A stretch of DNA of 37,127 nucleotides from Akkermansiaceae bacterium UBA1518 (GCA_002323895.1 DCQM01000078.1:1-37127); one strand, 5' to 3'. Counted from the first letter of the stretch, positions 23,946-32,957 are shown. Notes: generated from the letters alone by a model not told the origin. Made by a program: numbers and translations.

Positions 23946-25463
23946 TCACACCGCATAAAATTGTACTGTCTCGCTGTAATTTGGAATCAGCTCCACCAAC
24001 AAGGCTTTTTCACCCACCTCCAAAGCATCGAAGCCCTCTCGATTCTCAATCTTTAAATAATCCATATCCCACATGAGCGCCCAACCTTTAAGATCAAAAT
24101 CTTGTGGCTGAACAATTACCTCTTTTTGATTCTTCGTGAGTTGTGAGAACCTTGGTAAATGCTCAAAAATCTGCCCCCCTCCATTGTTAATTACAACAAT
24201 GACACGCCCCTGACATTCGACTTGGGAAAACATGGCCGGGGCGGCCAAATCATAGAGTGTCGTCAAATCCCCAAACACCCCCCACGAATCCGGAGTCTCA
24301 GCAGTAGCACCGAGCCAGCTCGAAAGTTGACCGTCGATTCCGTTGGCACCCCGGTTCGCAAAAACCCGCGCGTAAGGAGTATCCCTCTGGCCATACTCAT
24401 TCCATTCCCGAATTGGCAAACTATTACCGATAAACAAGCTCTCTCCAGTCGTCGCATAAACCGAAAGCAAATTAACCAATCCCGGCTCGCTATCTGGAAA
24501 CGACTCCAACCTCTCATCGATCTTAGAAAAAATTGGCCGCCCACCTGGGAAATCATCACGCACATCTCCGATGAAATCCACTTCACCCAACCCACGAATT
24601 ACTCTGCCAACATTCCCATGAATCACTTTCGATTCTCTCGCTAGTCCCGGCAAACCATTCCGGCAAATCGAAAGGATTTCGGTCGAAGAATCTAATTCAA
24701 GATCCCGCCATAATCTCCCAGCCGGAACTTCGCCTAATCGTAAAATCCTTCCGGGCAAATTCCCTACAAAACTCTTCTCGGAAACTAAAAGGCCCTGAAG
24801 TAATTCACGGATTCCGCTATTTACGTCAGCCACCACCGGAATTCCTAGATCCCTTAAAAAGTAAAAAACATCTTCTCGGTCCTCCGGCTCCAACCCTCCC
24901 ACCATTGCGATAATCCCTTTGAAGACTCCATCACCGAGAAAATCGCGTAGACTCTTAACTTCAAAAGAAATCTTCTCGGGAAGAAATCCCTTCACCCCAG
25001 CTTCCCACCCAGAACAATTGATTACCTCCTCCTCAAGGGGAACATTCAAATGAAGAGGCTTGCGACCATTCCATTGTTCAAGATTACCTGCTGCATAGTT
25101 TCCAAAAATCCCCTCTTGCTCAATCACTTGTGGAGCCCCGCTTCCCTGGAACCTTTCCGGTCGGTCCGCCGACACCACCACTAGTGGCAGGCCGCTATAA
25201 TAGGCCTCAACTACCGCAGGCAAACACTCAGCTACCGCGGTTCCGCTGGTGGTTACCACCACACAAGGCCGCCCGGTATCCTTGACCCGTCCCAATGCAA
25301 AAAAGGCCGCTCCTCGTTCCTCAAAATGCCGCCAGATCTGCAAACCGTCCGCAGACTCAAGCAAGGCGACAAACCCAGCGTTCCGGGCCCCCCCACAAAC
25401 CACAAAATCACCACAACCCGCCTCTAGGAGCCGGTCAACGACCATCTTCTCCACATTCACCAC
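23946..25463 (-). CDS. menD: 2-succinyl-5-enolpyruvyl-6-hydroxy-3-cyclohexene-1-carboxylate synthase
   Basis: The 505-residue ThDP enzyme shows the MenD pattern: FVVCGGARNAGFVALL near the start, the cofactor-activating Glu in HFEERGAAFFALGRVKDTGRP, TTSGTAVAECLPAVVEAYYSGLPLVVVSADRPERFQGSGAPQ-type substrate region, and the late NRGANGIDGQLSSWLGAT with VVINNGGGQIFEHLP for ThDP and Mg2+. It joins isochorismate and 2-oxoglutarate in menaquinone synthesis. The GTG start at 25463 follows the fabF stop with no gap; ATG 25445 after GTGGAG is a good alternative. It is somewhat shorter than E. coli MenD (556). The other men genes are not in the window. Confidence 0.94.
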   Translation of the reverse strand: MVNVEKMVVDRLLEAGCGDFVVCGGARNAGFVALLESADGLQIWRHFEERGAAFFALGRVKDTGRPCVVVTTSGTAVAECLPAVVEAYYSGLPLVVVSADRPERFQGSGAPQVIEQEGIFGNYAAGNLEQWNGRKPLHLNVPLEEEVINCSGWEAGVKGFLPEKISFEVKSLRDFLGDGVFKGIIAMVGGLEPEDREDVFYFLRDLGIPVVADVNSGIRELLQGLLVSEKSFVGNLPGRILRLGEVPAGRLWRDLELDSSTEILSICRNGLPGLARESKVIHGNVGRVIRGLGEVDFIGDVRDDFPGGRPIFSKIDERLESFPDSEPGLVNLLSVYATTGESLFIGNSLPIREWNEYGQRDTPYARVFANRGANGIDGQLSSWLGATAETPDSWGVFGDLTTLYDLAAPAMFSQVECQGRVIVVINNGGGQIFEHLPRFSQLTKNQKEVIVQPQDFDLKGWALMWDMDYLKIENREGFDALEVGEKALLVELIPNYSETVQFYAV

Positions 25464-26708
25464 TTAAAACTTCTCTACCAGCAAGGAAGCATTATGCCCA
25501 CCAAAGCCGAAGGAGTTGCTCAAAGCAGCTCTAATTTCAATCTCACGCGCGGTGTTGGCACAGTAGTCGAGATCACACTCGGGATCCTGATCTTCAAGGT
25601 TGATTGTAGGAGGAATCACACCATCACGAATGGCATTGATACAGGCAAGGATTTCGACGCCCCCCGCAGCACCTAAGAGGTGCCCGGTCATCGACTTGGT
25701 CGAACTAACAATAAGGCCTTCCTTAGACCACTTGCCGAATGACTTCTTGATCGCCTTACTCTCGCAGATATCACCCTGCGGAGTCGAAGTGCCGTGCGCA
25801 TTCACATATTGCACATCCTCAGGGTTTAAGCTTGCATGCTTGAGAGCCATATCCATGCAACGAGCCGCCCCCAAACCTTCAGGATGAGGAGAGGTCAAAT
25901 GATAGGCATCGGCGCTGAGGCCATACCCGGTGAGTTCGGCGAGAATAGTTGCCCCACGCTTTTTCGCATGCTCCAGTTCTTCAACCACCACAACTCCTGC
26001 ACCTTCCCCCATGACAAAACCATCACGACCAGTATCGAAGGGACGGGAAGCGGCGGACGGGTCATCATTGCGGGTACTGAGAGCCTTCATATTCCCAAAC
26101 CCAGCAAGGCCCATAGGTAAGATCGCTGCTTCAGAACCTCCGGCAATGAAGGCCTCGGCATCTCCAAACTTAATCATACGCCATGCTTCACCAATGCTAT
26201 GATTAGCAGTCGCACAGGCGGTGACAATAGCCATGTTCGGGCCACCAAACCCATGCTCCATCGAGAAAACCCCACTCGCAATATTGGAAATCATCATCGG
26301 AATGGTAAAAGGCGAAACCCGGCTTGGACTGCGGTTGAGAAGAACAGTATGGTTGTTTTCAAGAGTGCCTAGTCCACCGATGCCACTTCCAAGCATCACA
26401 CCCACGCGGTCACGATCGATTTCACTCTCAGCAAGCCCTGATTCGTTCAGAGCCATTTGGGCTGCCGCAATAGAAAGGTGCGCATAACGATCCATACGGC
26501 GGGCATCCTTAGGGTTCGAAAAATATTGGGTGTGATCAAAATCACGAACCTCGCCGCCAATCTTTACCGGATACTCGCTTGTATCCATGGACTCGATCAA
26601 ATTGATCCCACTCCGCCCGGCTTTCATGCTTTCCCAAGTTGAGTTGGCATCATTTCCCAAGGGGCTCACGGCCCCGATCCCTGTCACTACGACGCGTCGG
26701 TTTTCCAT
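25464..26708 (-). CDS. fabF: Beta-ketoacyl-ACP synthase II
   Basis: The 414-residue condensing enzyme has the catalytic Cys165 in TACATANHSIG, the two active-site His in NAHGTSTPQGD and KSMTGHLLGAAGG, and the final SNSFGFGGHNASL. It elongates acyl-ACP in fatty-acid synthesis. The start ATG at 26708 gives the family N-terminus RRVVVTGIGAVSPLGN. The usual neighbour acpP is absent; fabF is followed without a gap by menD. Confidence 0.96.
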   Translation of the reverse strand: MENRRVVVTGIGAVSPLGNDANSTWESMKAGRSGINLIESMDTSEYPVKIGGEVRDFDHTQYFSNPKDARRMDRYAHLSIAAAQMALNESGLAESEIDRDRVGVMLGSGIGGLGTLENNHTVLLNRSPSRVSPFTIPMMISNIASGVFSMEHGFGGPNMAIVTACATANHSIGEAWRMIKFGDAEAFIAGGSEAAILPMGLAGFGNMKALSTRNDDPSAASRPFDTGRDGFVMGEGAGVVVVEELEHAKKRGATILAELTGYGLSADAYHLTSPHPEGLGAARCMDMALKHASLNPEDVQYVNAHGTSTPQGDICESKAIKKSFGKWSKEGLIVSSTKSMTGHLLGAAGGVEILACINAIRDGVIPPTINLEDQDPECDLDYCANTAREIEIRAALSNSFGFGGHNASLLVEKF

Positions 26709-26777
26709 TGCTACAAGAAGGTTGGTTGGTGATTAGCTTGTGTTTCCTTGAAAAGCAAGGACTGTACGTCTTCAGAT

Positions 26778-27017
26778 TTAGCCCAGCTTCCGATGTCCAC
26801 CCCGAATATTTTGGGCCGAACACTCAGGACAGGTGGAAAGTTTAACCCGGCTTTTCTCGGGGTAACGCTTACCACATAAGTGACATTCTCTTGTGGATAA
26901 TCGTAACCTACGTTCATTCCGCCGGTCCGCAAAAAAGGAAAAAGCCCAGTCTACTAAAACCCAAACGAACGCCAGAAGGACGATCACCACAAGAAGGTCG
27001 GTAAACGAAGAAATCAT
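26778..27017 (-). CDS. Small membrane protein with a C-terminal zinc ribbon
   Basis: The 79-residue protein has one transmembrane helix (about 8-30), a very basic stretch (DRRNERRLRL), and two CxxC knuckles, CHLC (45, 48) and CPEC (63, 66), that can hold one zinc. By the positive-inside rule the ribbon should face the cytoplasm. Its ATG overlaps the stop of the upstream gene as TAATG, so they are coupled. The function is unknown. It lies between an ExbBD cluster and fabF. Confidence 0.75.
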   Translation of the reverse strand: MISSFTDLLVVIVLLAFVWVLVDWAFSFFADRRNERRLRLSTRECHLCGKRYPEKSRVKLSTCPECSAQNIRGGHRKLG

Positions 27018-27796
27018 TATTCTGAAGGTCGATTCACAACTTCTGCTTCAAGCCTCCAAGTTCGCAACGATCCTTTTTTAGTGACGGGTTCTATCGTTGC
27101 GCTTTGCAGCCTCTCCAAAACCGGTTGAGTCCGGACGTCATTCGCTTTTTCCCACCAACTCTCAACCGCGACAACGCTCCCCCGCCAGTCTGCGGTTAAA
27201 ACAATCGACCAAATTTCACCCTCACTCATCAACTTAGGATCCTCTGGCCAATCGAAAGGAAAATCGAAGGGCTTCAATCCATCGGGGCCTTCGATGACCT
27301 TGACCTCGATCCACCAATTTTCTTTTTTGGTCGCATATCTTACTGAGGCCACAGCATCTGGCCTAGGAAGAGAATCCGGTCCCATCCCAGGAAGGTTTGC
27401 CAACCTCGCCTCGGGCTGAGGAAGCGTAATCTGACGCAAAGTTGGTTCATAGCCTCGAGGAAAGGTAGCAGCCATAGCCTTCTCGACAACATGCTCAATG
27501 ACAGTAGAATCATTGACATTCCACCTTTGCTGAAAAAGCGTTTTACGATCAATCAACTCGGCCAACCAACGATTTTGCCCCGCATCTAAATCTACCACCG
27601 CGACATCAATCTCATTTTGCTCAAGCTCCACCGACCCTGCGTCATCTAATTGAAGAAATCCATAGATCCCACCCCAAAACGCCACTGAAACCACGAAAGC
27701 GATAAACAAGCGATAAGAGGAACCGTGTCCCCGCCGCCAGTCAAAAACCATCCCGGCAGCCCGGTCACGTAAAACTTTTCGATAATGCCAAAACAT
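27017..27796 (-). CDS. Unknown single-pass membrane protein of an ExbBD cluster
   Basis: The 259-residue protein has a basic N-terminus, a transmembrane helix at about 29-50, and a large, presumably periplasmic domain with many Trp and Glu residues. It follows exbD by 3 bp and is coupled to the zinc-ribbon gene after it. Position and topology resemble a TonB-like partner, but there is no Pro-rich linker and no recognisable TonB C-terminal domain (no YP-x-x-A motif). I do not assign a function. Confidence 0.75.
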   Translation of the reverse strand: MFWHYRKVLRDRAAGMVFDWRRGHGSSYRLFIAFVVSVAFWGGIYGFLQLDDAGSVELEQNEIDVAVVDLDAGQNRWLAELIDRKTLFQQRWNVNDSTVIEHVVEKAMAATFPRGYEPTLRQITLPQPEARLANLPGMGPDSLPRPDAVASVRYATKKENWWIEVKVIEGPDGLKPFDFPFDWPEDPKLMSEGEIWSIVLTADWRGSVVAVESWWEKANDVRTQPVLERLQSATIEPVTKKGSLRTWRLEAEVVNRPSE

Positions 27797-27799
27797 TAC

Positions 27800-28237
27800 T
27801 CAAGGAGCCTTCTCTACCCCATCCTCACGGCGATAGCCTTCAAAGATTCGTATCCCGTTTAGCTTAGCAATCGTGTTAATCAAAATCTGACGTTCCGCCA
27901 TTGTCGCTTCGGAATCCACTTTAATCGCCACCGCGTTGGTTCCCCGCTTTTCGGCGGTCTCCAAAACAAGCCCCCCAAGGGAAGCCTGAGGCACTTTAAC
28001 CCCTTCCACATAATAAACCGGACCCGATGCTGTGCCTTTTAGCATGACTACCACCGGATTTTCATCACCCAGACGGACGCCACGAAACTCGGACGGCGGC
28101 AGTTTGATCTCAACGTAGCTCTCCTTTGCTACTACCCCGGTGAACATCACCAGTGCGAGGAGCAAGGCGATAAAATCGAAACCCGGAATCACGAAAATCC
28201 ACCCGGGACGCTCAGGCAATGACATCTTGAGCTGCAT
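27800..28237 (-). CDS. ExbD/TolR-family protein
   Basis: The 145-residue protein has the expected layout: short cytoplasmic N-terminus, one transmembrane helix (about 13-36) and a periplasmic domain. The helix begins PGFDFIALLLALVMF, so Asp21 probably corresponds to the proton-path Asp of ExbD and TolR, although the usual TPLIDVVF is replaced. The periplasmic part (VYYVEGVKVP and AIKVDSEATM) fits the ExbD domain. With the ExbB-like protein upstream it should form a proton-driven motor; its client is unknown. Confidence 0.82.
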   Translation of the reverse strand: MQLKMSLPERPGWIFVIPGFDFIALLLALVMFTGVVAKESYVEIKLPPSEFRGVRLGDENPVVVMLKGTASGPVYYVEGVKVPQASLGGLVLETAEKRGTNAVAIKVDSEATMAERQILINTIAKLNGIRIFEGYRREDGVEKAP

Positions 28238-28240
28238 AAT

Positions 28241-28963
28241 TCAGAAATCTTTCTTCTCGGTAACCTTTGGCCCCATGGATGGATTCTTAGACTTTGAGTC
28301 CAAGTTTTTAGCCTGCTGCTCCAAACTATCGCGAAAAGAAACGATCCGATCATGTTCACGGCTGTCGCACACAATATTCACGGTCTCAATTCCAGCTCTT
28401 TCAAGACGGTGCAGCATTCGTTGAGCCTTCCCATAAAGATAGAGGTAGACGAGATAGGAGGGAATCGCGAGTGCCAGCCCGACCGCTGTGGAGACCAAGC
28501 TTTGAAACATGCCACCCGCTAAAGCCGCCTGAGCCACCGCCGAATCAGCTGCACCCACCTTCATGAAAACTTCAATCAAACCGAGAACCGTCCCAAACAT
28601 TCCCAGCATTGGAGCTAGCATCGCAACCCCGAGCAAAACCCTCATGTAGCGCTCAATCCGTGGCACTTCCAACTGACCAGCTTCTTGTGCGATCTCACGC
28701 AGGTTTGTCCGGTCCAAATGATGGCGCATTAAAATCGAGTGAATCACGCGCGCCTCCGGGCCCCGCGCCCGCGATGCCTCGTGCAAAGCTTCGGCATAGG
28801 ATTTTTTACGGACATGATTGGTGATTCCCAGTAGCAAATCGGCAACCTTGGAACGGGCATGCTGAAAAAAGACCATGCGTTCCACCATGACCAAGAAACC
28901 CACAAAACCGAGAACAACCTGTAACCACAGGATCACTCCGCCAGCTTCGTTTGGAAAGTTCAC
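28241..28963 (-). CDS. ExbB/TolQ/MotA-family proton channel protein
   Basis: The 240-residue protein has three hydrophobic segments (about 10-30, 107-133 and 150-178) and the family core LAPMLGMFGTVLGLIEVF, then FQSLVSTAVGLALAIPSYL. The C-terminal tail (about 40 residues, charged, KSKNPSMGPK) is longer than usual. The start is GTG 28963. It is followed by exbD after 3 bp. A separate exbB-exbD-tonB set lies at 31911-33663, so this is a second motor. Confidence 0.88.
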   Translation of the reverse strand: MNFPNEAGGVILWLQVVLGFVGFLVMVERMVFFQHARSKVADLLLGITNHVRKKSYAEALHEASRARGPEARVIHSILMRHHLDRTNLREIAQEAGQLEVPRIERYMRVLLGVAMLAPMLGMFGTVLGLIEVFMKVGAADSAVAQAALAGGMFQSLVSTAVGLALAIPSYLVYLYLYGKAQRMLHRLERAGIETVNIVCDSREHDRIVSFRDSLEQQAKNLDSKSKNPSMGPKVTEKKDF

Positions 28964-29002
28964 AAAAGCGAAATACCAGAAAATACGCCAAAGGACCAGC
29001 GA

Positions 29003-29620
29003 TTACGCGCCAAGGCTCACATTCTTCCGGTCTGGCGAGATGAATTCTTGCCAAACCTGCTCGCTCGCCTGCTTCCGAAAGCCGAAAAGCGGTCTCCATT
29101 TCGGCGCGCGCGGCTCGTTAAGAAGTTGCATTCCAATCTCACGGGGTAGGCGATTAGCTTTCCGCGTGTTACAGGGGATGCATGACGTCACGATGTTATC
29201 CCAAGTCGTTTTTCCGCCTTTGTCTCTCGGCATGACGTGATCGAGATTTAAGTCAATCTCCGGGAAAATCTCGGCACAATATTGGCAGGTGTATTTGTCA
29301 CGAAGAAAAACGTTCTGCCGTGTGAACTTTACCTCCTTGCGGGGGACACGATCATAAAGCGCTAAAACAATAATTTTAGGAACCCGTAAAGCGACCTTAA
29401 CGGAGTGGACCAATTCAGCAGCAGCAGACTCTCTTTGCTCACCTGAATACTCCACCCAGGATCCGATATCGTGAGTTTGGTAGCGACATTCCCCCTCGGT
29501 TTGCACCACTTGGGCATGGCCCAAGCAAAGGAGCTTTAACGCTCGTTTTACCGAGCAAGTGTGCACCGGTTGCCAAAGCCGATTCAGGACTAGGACAGGA
29601 CGCTCAAGCACAAATTCCAT
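29003..29620 (-). CDS. HNH endonuclease-domain protein
   Basis: From ATG 29620 the product has 205 residues. The C-terminal half holds the HNH nuclease pattern: DKYTCQYC, LDHVMPRDKGG, WDNIVTSCIPCNTRKANR, with two CxxC pairs for structural zinc. The N-terminal part (LERPVLVLNRLWQPVHTCSVKRAL) is the conserved start of a chromosomal HNH family found across many phyla, not of a homing enzyme; its target is unknown. The frame is open to 29845, but that longer form would overlap the divergent gene, and the extension lacks family similarity. exbB begins 39 bp downstream. Confidence 0.88.
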   Translation of the reverse strand: MEFVLERPVLVLNRLWQPVHTCSVKRALKLLCLGHAQVVQTEGECRYQTHDIGSWVEYSGEQRESAAAELVHSVKVALRVPKIIVLALYDRVPRKEVKFTRQNVFLRDKYTCQYCAEIFPEIDLNLDHVMPRDKGGKTTWDNIVTSCIPCNTRKANRLPREIGMQLLNEPRAPKWRPLFGFRKQASEQVWQEFISPDRKNVSLGA

Positions 29621-29747
29621 AGACAAATAGCAACTACCAAGGCAAATACAGATTCCTTGAAGATGAGGCAATCTTAAATTGACCTTCAAATCCATTCTTC
29701 CACGTCTTTTGACTCGCCCGATTAATAGGTCATGGTTATCCCCGCCC

Positions 29748-30965
29748 ATGCCCTTTCCCAAATGTCTGGTTTCATTCGCCTTTGTTGTCTGCCAAATGGC
29801 CCCTGCTGATGAATTGAGTGAGACCCTAAATGCCCTCACGACCAACCACCAAAAGCTTGAAGGATACCAAGCGACCTACGAGCTGAGCTCAAACACAGAC
29901 CAAACGGGCACCATCGAAATTGGTGTCGATTTCAAATCTGGATGGGCATATCTCATATCAGAATTCAAGGATGAGAAAGGCAAGCTAGTACAACAAGGCA
30001 AGCAGTGGACCACCACGGACGGCATCTATCTTCTTCAGTCAGCTGATCAGAAAATTGCTTTCGAAGGATTAGGAAAACTAGCAAAACGATGCCGCAAGCT
30101 TGTCGAGATCATCAACCCAGATAGGGAGCTCAGCATTCCATTGCGGATCGAACCATATTTGTATTTAGACGAGACTGACGTTCGCTTGGGAATCGGCTAC
30201 AGCACCCATGAGACTGAGCTTCTGAATAAAACCGAAAAACTCATCAGCAAAACCGATGACGAAATCATCGCCGATCTTGGCAAACTTGGCAGGGTCACCT
30301 TCGAAACCAAGACTGGTATTATCACTTCACAAGTCATCAAATCCGCAGAGAAAACTCGCTCGTTGAAGCGAACAATCTGGGTCAATGACCCTGGCAAAAA
30401 AGCGATATCTTCCCGATTCAACATCGACCTTGAAAAGGTCCAACGCCAAGACCTTAGAAGTTCCGGAATGAGCCAAGATTTCACACGGCGGGTTTTCCAA
30501 GAACTCATCGGCAACGCTTCACGTGACCAACAACTCGCAAATTCAATACGCACCCGCCTGTTGTCCATTGCCAATCAATTTGTCGACTTTTTAGATCAGG
30601 AACCGTTGAACAAAGCTGGATTTATAAACAACGATTTCTTTTTTAAATTTCTCGATCAAGCTATGGCTAAAACCGCTGAGCGGCTGGAACAAGACGGTAA
30701 AAAAATCGGTGTAATTGATATTCTTACTACTCCTGATTCCCGCAATGCTTTTATCGCGAACCTCGTCAGATCTTTTCGCCAGCAAGCTCCGCCGAACAAG
30801 AAGCAGGAATATCTTGCTGAAGTTCTGAATGGAAAATTGGAGGGCTCTAAAGGCTCAGCTCTCGTCACTCGAGTTCTAATTGAAGACTTTATTGAAAATG
30901 CCTACTACCGCGTTCGGATTGGTCGCGGCATCGACGCCTATGTTCAACAACTTAAAGGGAAATAG
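29748..30965 (+). CDS. Hypothetical exported protein
   Basis: From ATG 29748 this is 405 residues with a likely signal peptide (MPFPKCLVSFAFVVCQMAPADE). The first part (SETLNALTTNHQKLEGYQATYEL, then a run of beta-strand-like segments such as GWAYLISEFKDEKGKLV and GIYLLQSADQKIAF) is faintly like LolA/LolB-type beta-sheet proteins; the second half is helical and highly charged. I do not recognise a family with confidence. The frame extends to 29679 upstream, but the signal peptide favours 29748. It is divergent from the HNH gene and convergent with the PEP-CTERM gene. Confidence 0.75.
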   Translation: MPFPKCLVSFAFVVCQMAPADELSETLNALTTNHQKLEGYQATYELSSNTDQTGTIEIGVDFKSGWAYLISEFKDEKGKLVQQGKQWTTTDGIYLLQSADQKIAFEGLGKLAKRCRKLVEIINPDRELSIPLRIEPYLYLDETDVRLGIGYSTHETELLNKTEKLISKTDDEIIADLGKLGRVTFETKTGIITSQVIKSAEKTRSLKRTIWVNDPGKKAISSRFNIDLEKVQRQDLRSSGMSQDFTRRVFQELIGNASRDQQLANSIRTRLLSIANQFVDFLDQEPLNKAGFINNDFFFKFLDQAMAKTAERLEQDGKKIGVIDILTTPDSRNAFIANLVRSFRQQAPPNKKQEYLAEVLNGKLEGSKGSALVTRVLIEDFIENAYYRVRIGRGIDAYVQQLKGK

Positions 30966-30988
30966 ACTCACTCTCTTCTGCATCGATA

Positions 30989-31023
30989 CAAAAAAAGAGC
31001 CACCTTCGATTGAGGCAGCTCTT
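30989..31023 (-). terminator. Intrinsic terminator of the PEP-CTERM gene
   Basis: AAGAGC (30995-31000) pairs with GCTCTT (31018-31023), and CCT with AGG inside, across small CA/CA mismatches. On the minus strand the stem is followed by seven or more T (the A-run from 30990), so it ends the leftward transcript of the gene at 31046. The opposite side has no T-run. Confidence 0.85.
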
Positions 31024-31045
31024 ATGAAATAGAGTCGAAGATGAC

Positions 31046-31705
31046 CTAACGGCGTCGACGTAACACTCCAAGCCCCGCAAGGCCGAGAAGCAGGACTGAA
31101 GACGGCTCGGGAACAGCGGTAAATCCAGCTCCTGCGAAAACCGCAACGTGCTCCTGCTCGGTCATACCATCGAAAGCTCCATTGTTGACCGAGTAATTTG
31201 CCAAGTCGAAGGCCTGTGGCCCACCTCCAAGCCGCTGAGCAAAGCCATCTTTGTATTCCCAATCTTCCCCGGATCCGTCGGTGTTAATATCACCAAAAAT
31301 ATCAACAACGTTTCCATCGCTGAAGAGCTCAATGGCGTCATCACCATTGATGTTTGCCGCACCATTGGATAAGATAGTGAAATTCTGAACAAAATTATTA
31401 GCAAAGAAATCTTGGGATGCCGTGTTAGGAACAATTACGAAAACGTCTCCAGTTGCCGCAGATCCGGCAGGCAGAGTGAACTCCTGACCATCAGAACCCC
31501 CTCCATTGTTAGCAGAACCAACTCCCCAAGCGGTGAGGTCCGGAACTGGCGCGACCGCTTGAAGAATGATTGACTTCGGATTTCCTCCACTAAGATCGCC
31601 ATCGGTGATGGCCGAGATTACAAATGCAGCTTGGCTTGAAGAAGCGAGTAACAGTGGCGCGATAGCCACTGCAGCTAAGTGCTTAGTTCGAGTATTTATT
31701 TTCAT
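31046..31705 (-). CDS. PEP-CTERM sorted surface/exported protein
   Basis: The 219-residue protein has a signal peptide (about 1-26, ending ASSSQAA) and a C-terminal PEP-CTERM tail: VPEPSSVLLLGLAGLG followed by VLRRRR. In Gram-negative bacteria this tail is cut by exosortase and usually goes with exopolysaccharide production. The middle part (about 27-195) is Gly-, Asn- and Asp-rich and beta-like, with GGGSDGQEFTLPAGS and NGDDAIELFSDG, resembling lamin-tail or nuclease-associated beta domains; that match is tentative. Exosortase is not in the window. It has its own terminator and no same-strand neighbour close by. Confidence 0.88.
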   Translation of the reverse strand: MKINTRTKHLAAVAIAPLLLASSSQAAFVISAITDGDLSGGNPKSIILQAVAPVPDLTAWGVGSANNGGGSDGQEFTLPAGSAATGDVFVIVPNTASQDFFANNFVQNFTILSNGAANINGDDAIELFSDGNVVDIFGDINTDGSGEDWEYKDGFAQRLGGGPQAFDLANYSVNNGAFDGMTEQEHVAVFAGAGFTAVPEPSSVLLLGLAGLGVLRRRR

Positions 31706-31910
31706 TCTACTACTTTCTGAAGGGGTTATATCTCTTTCAGAGGCGCGAAATGGGAAAGTTAAAAAACATCCATCCGTTCATCTTTTATCGAGGTTGACTA
31801 GCTAAGCATCAAAGTCAACTGGAAATCGCTCCGGTTCAATCAGCCGATTCCTTAAATCAAGATTTCTGGCTTTTGATCACGGCGCCGAGACGGCAGCATC
31901 CTCCCAACCC

Positions 31911-32492
31911 ATGGAATTCTCGTTAAAAGACCTCTTTTTCAAAGGCGGTGACTTTATGTGGCCCCTCCTCATTCTCGCCTTCATCACGGTTCTCATCATT
32001 CTTGAACGCCTCATTTATTATGCCTTTCATCAATATCGATTCTCGAAAGCGATTCGGGCCCTGCACCAAGGGAAGGCCTCCCGGTCTAATCCTATTTCCC
32101 GAGTAGGCTCCGCCTTCATTAACGCCACCTCCGATGGTGAAAAGCACACCCTCAATGTCAGCGAGCGGGAAGCTTCCCGCGTCATCCGCCAACATGAGCG
32201 CGGTTTGCGTATTCTCGCTCTCATCGCCGCTATTTCTCCTCTCATCGGACTTCTTGGAACTGTCTGGGGTATGGTCATTGCCTTCTCAAAAATAGCCAAA
32301 CTGGGAGAAAGCGTCACACCGGCCGATTTTGCTGATGGTATTTGGACCGGGCTCCTCACGACTGTCGCCGGCCTCCTCGTAGCCATCCCAGCCATGGCTA
32401 TGGCCAGAATCTTTGAAGCTCGCGTCGACAAACTCGTCCACGATCTCAACGAACTCACATCCCACCTTCGGGAACACTTCTTCGCCAAATAG
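31911..32492 (+). CDS. exbB: ExbB/TolQ/MotA-family proton channel protein
   Basis: The 193-residue protein has a first transmembrane helix at about 16-35 (MWPLLILAFITVLIILERL) and the paired helices around RILALIAAISPLIGLLGTVWGMV and LLTTVAGLLVAIPAMAMA. It is the first gene of an exbB-exbD-tonB set, so it forms the proton channel that energises TonB-dependent outer-membrane receptors. The ATG at 31911 follows a 205-bp gap shared with the divergent PEP-CTERM gene. Confidence 0.92.
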   Translation: MEFSLKDLFFKGGDFMWPLLILAFITVLIILERLIYYAFHQYRFSKAIRALHQGKASRSNPISRVGSAFINATSDGEKHTLNVSEREASRVIRQHERGLRILALIAAISPLIGLLGTVWGMVIAFSKIAKLGESVTPADFADGIWTGLLTTVAGLLVAIPAMAMARIFEARVDKLVHDLNELTSHLREHFFAK

Positions 32493-32546
32493 CGCTGTAA
32501 CTTAATCAGCCCCAACTGCAACCAATCACCTGCCATCGACAATATA

Positions 32547-32957
32547 ATGATTGCCAGAAAACGCCGTATAGATGCCGGGATCGACATGACCCCGCTCATC
32601 GACGTCGTTTTCCAACTTCTCATCTTCCTCATGGTGAGCAGCCAATTCATTAAACCAGATCGCCGGGTTGAGCTTCCTGTAGGTCCAATGGAGTCCGCCA
32701 CTGCGAGTCCCGACGATCTCCACCTCTCACTTGTCATCACTTCCGAAAACGTCATTTTACTCGAAGGCGAGGAAACCGCTAAGGAAGAGCTTGAAAGCAA
32801 ACTCCGAGACGCGATCAAGCACAGCGATATTGACGCCCTCGTCCTTCGGATCGATAAAGCTGCGCGCGCCGAAATTATTTTCCCAGTGATGGAAATCGCC
32901 CGGAAAAGCGGTATTATCAACCTCGCGTACGATAAGAAAAATGAGCTCACGGAATAG
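32547..32957 (+). CDS. exbD: Biopolymer transport protein ExbD
   Basis: The 136-residue protein has the textbook ExbD N-terminus: basic ARKRRID, then DMTPLIDVVFQLLIFLMV with the proton-path Asp19 in a single transmembrane helix, and a periplasmic domain ending near LAYDKK. It begins 54 bp after exbB and overlaps tonB by 17 bp, so the three are one operon. Confidence 0.95.
   Translation: MIARKRRIDAGIDMTPLIDVVFQLLIFLMVSSQFIKPDRRVELPVGPMESATASPDDLHLSLVITSENVILLEGEETAKEELESKLRDAIKHSDIDALVLRIDKAARAEIIFPVMEIARKSGIINLAYDKKNELTE

Noticed and set aside
26740..26760. CCTTG-CAAGG hairpin between fabF and the zinc-ribbon gene as a terminator
   Set aside because: The stem has five pairs only and there is no T-run on the minus strand, so read-through into fabF remains likely.
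29679..29845. Long N-terminal extensions of both divergent genes at this point
   Set aside because: Both frames are open across each other, but the conserved HNH start (29620) and the signal peptide start (29748) resolve the conflict.
31793..31819. Inverted repeat GTTGACT / AGTCAAC with 13-nt spacer upstream of exbB
   Set aside because: Seven-base arms at this distance occur by chance, and it has no T-tract or match to a known operator.
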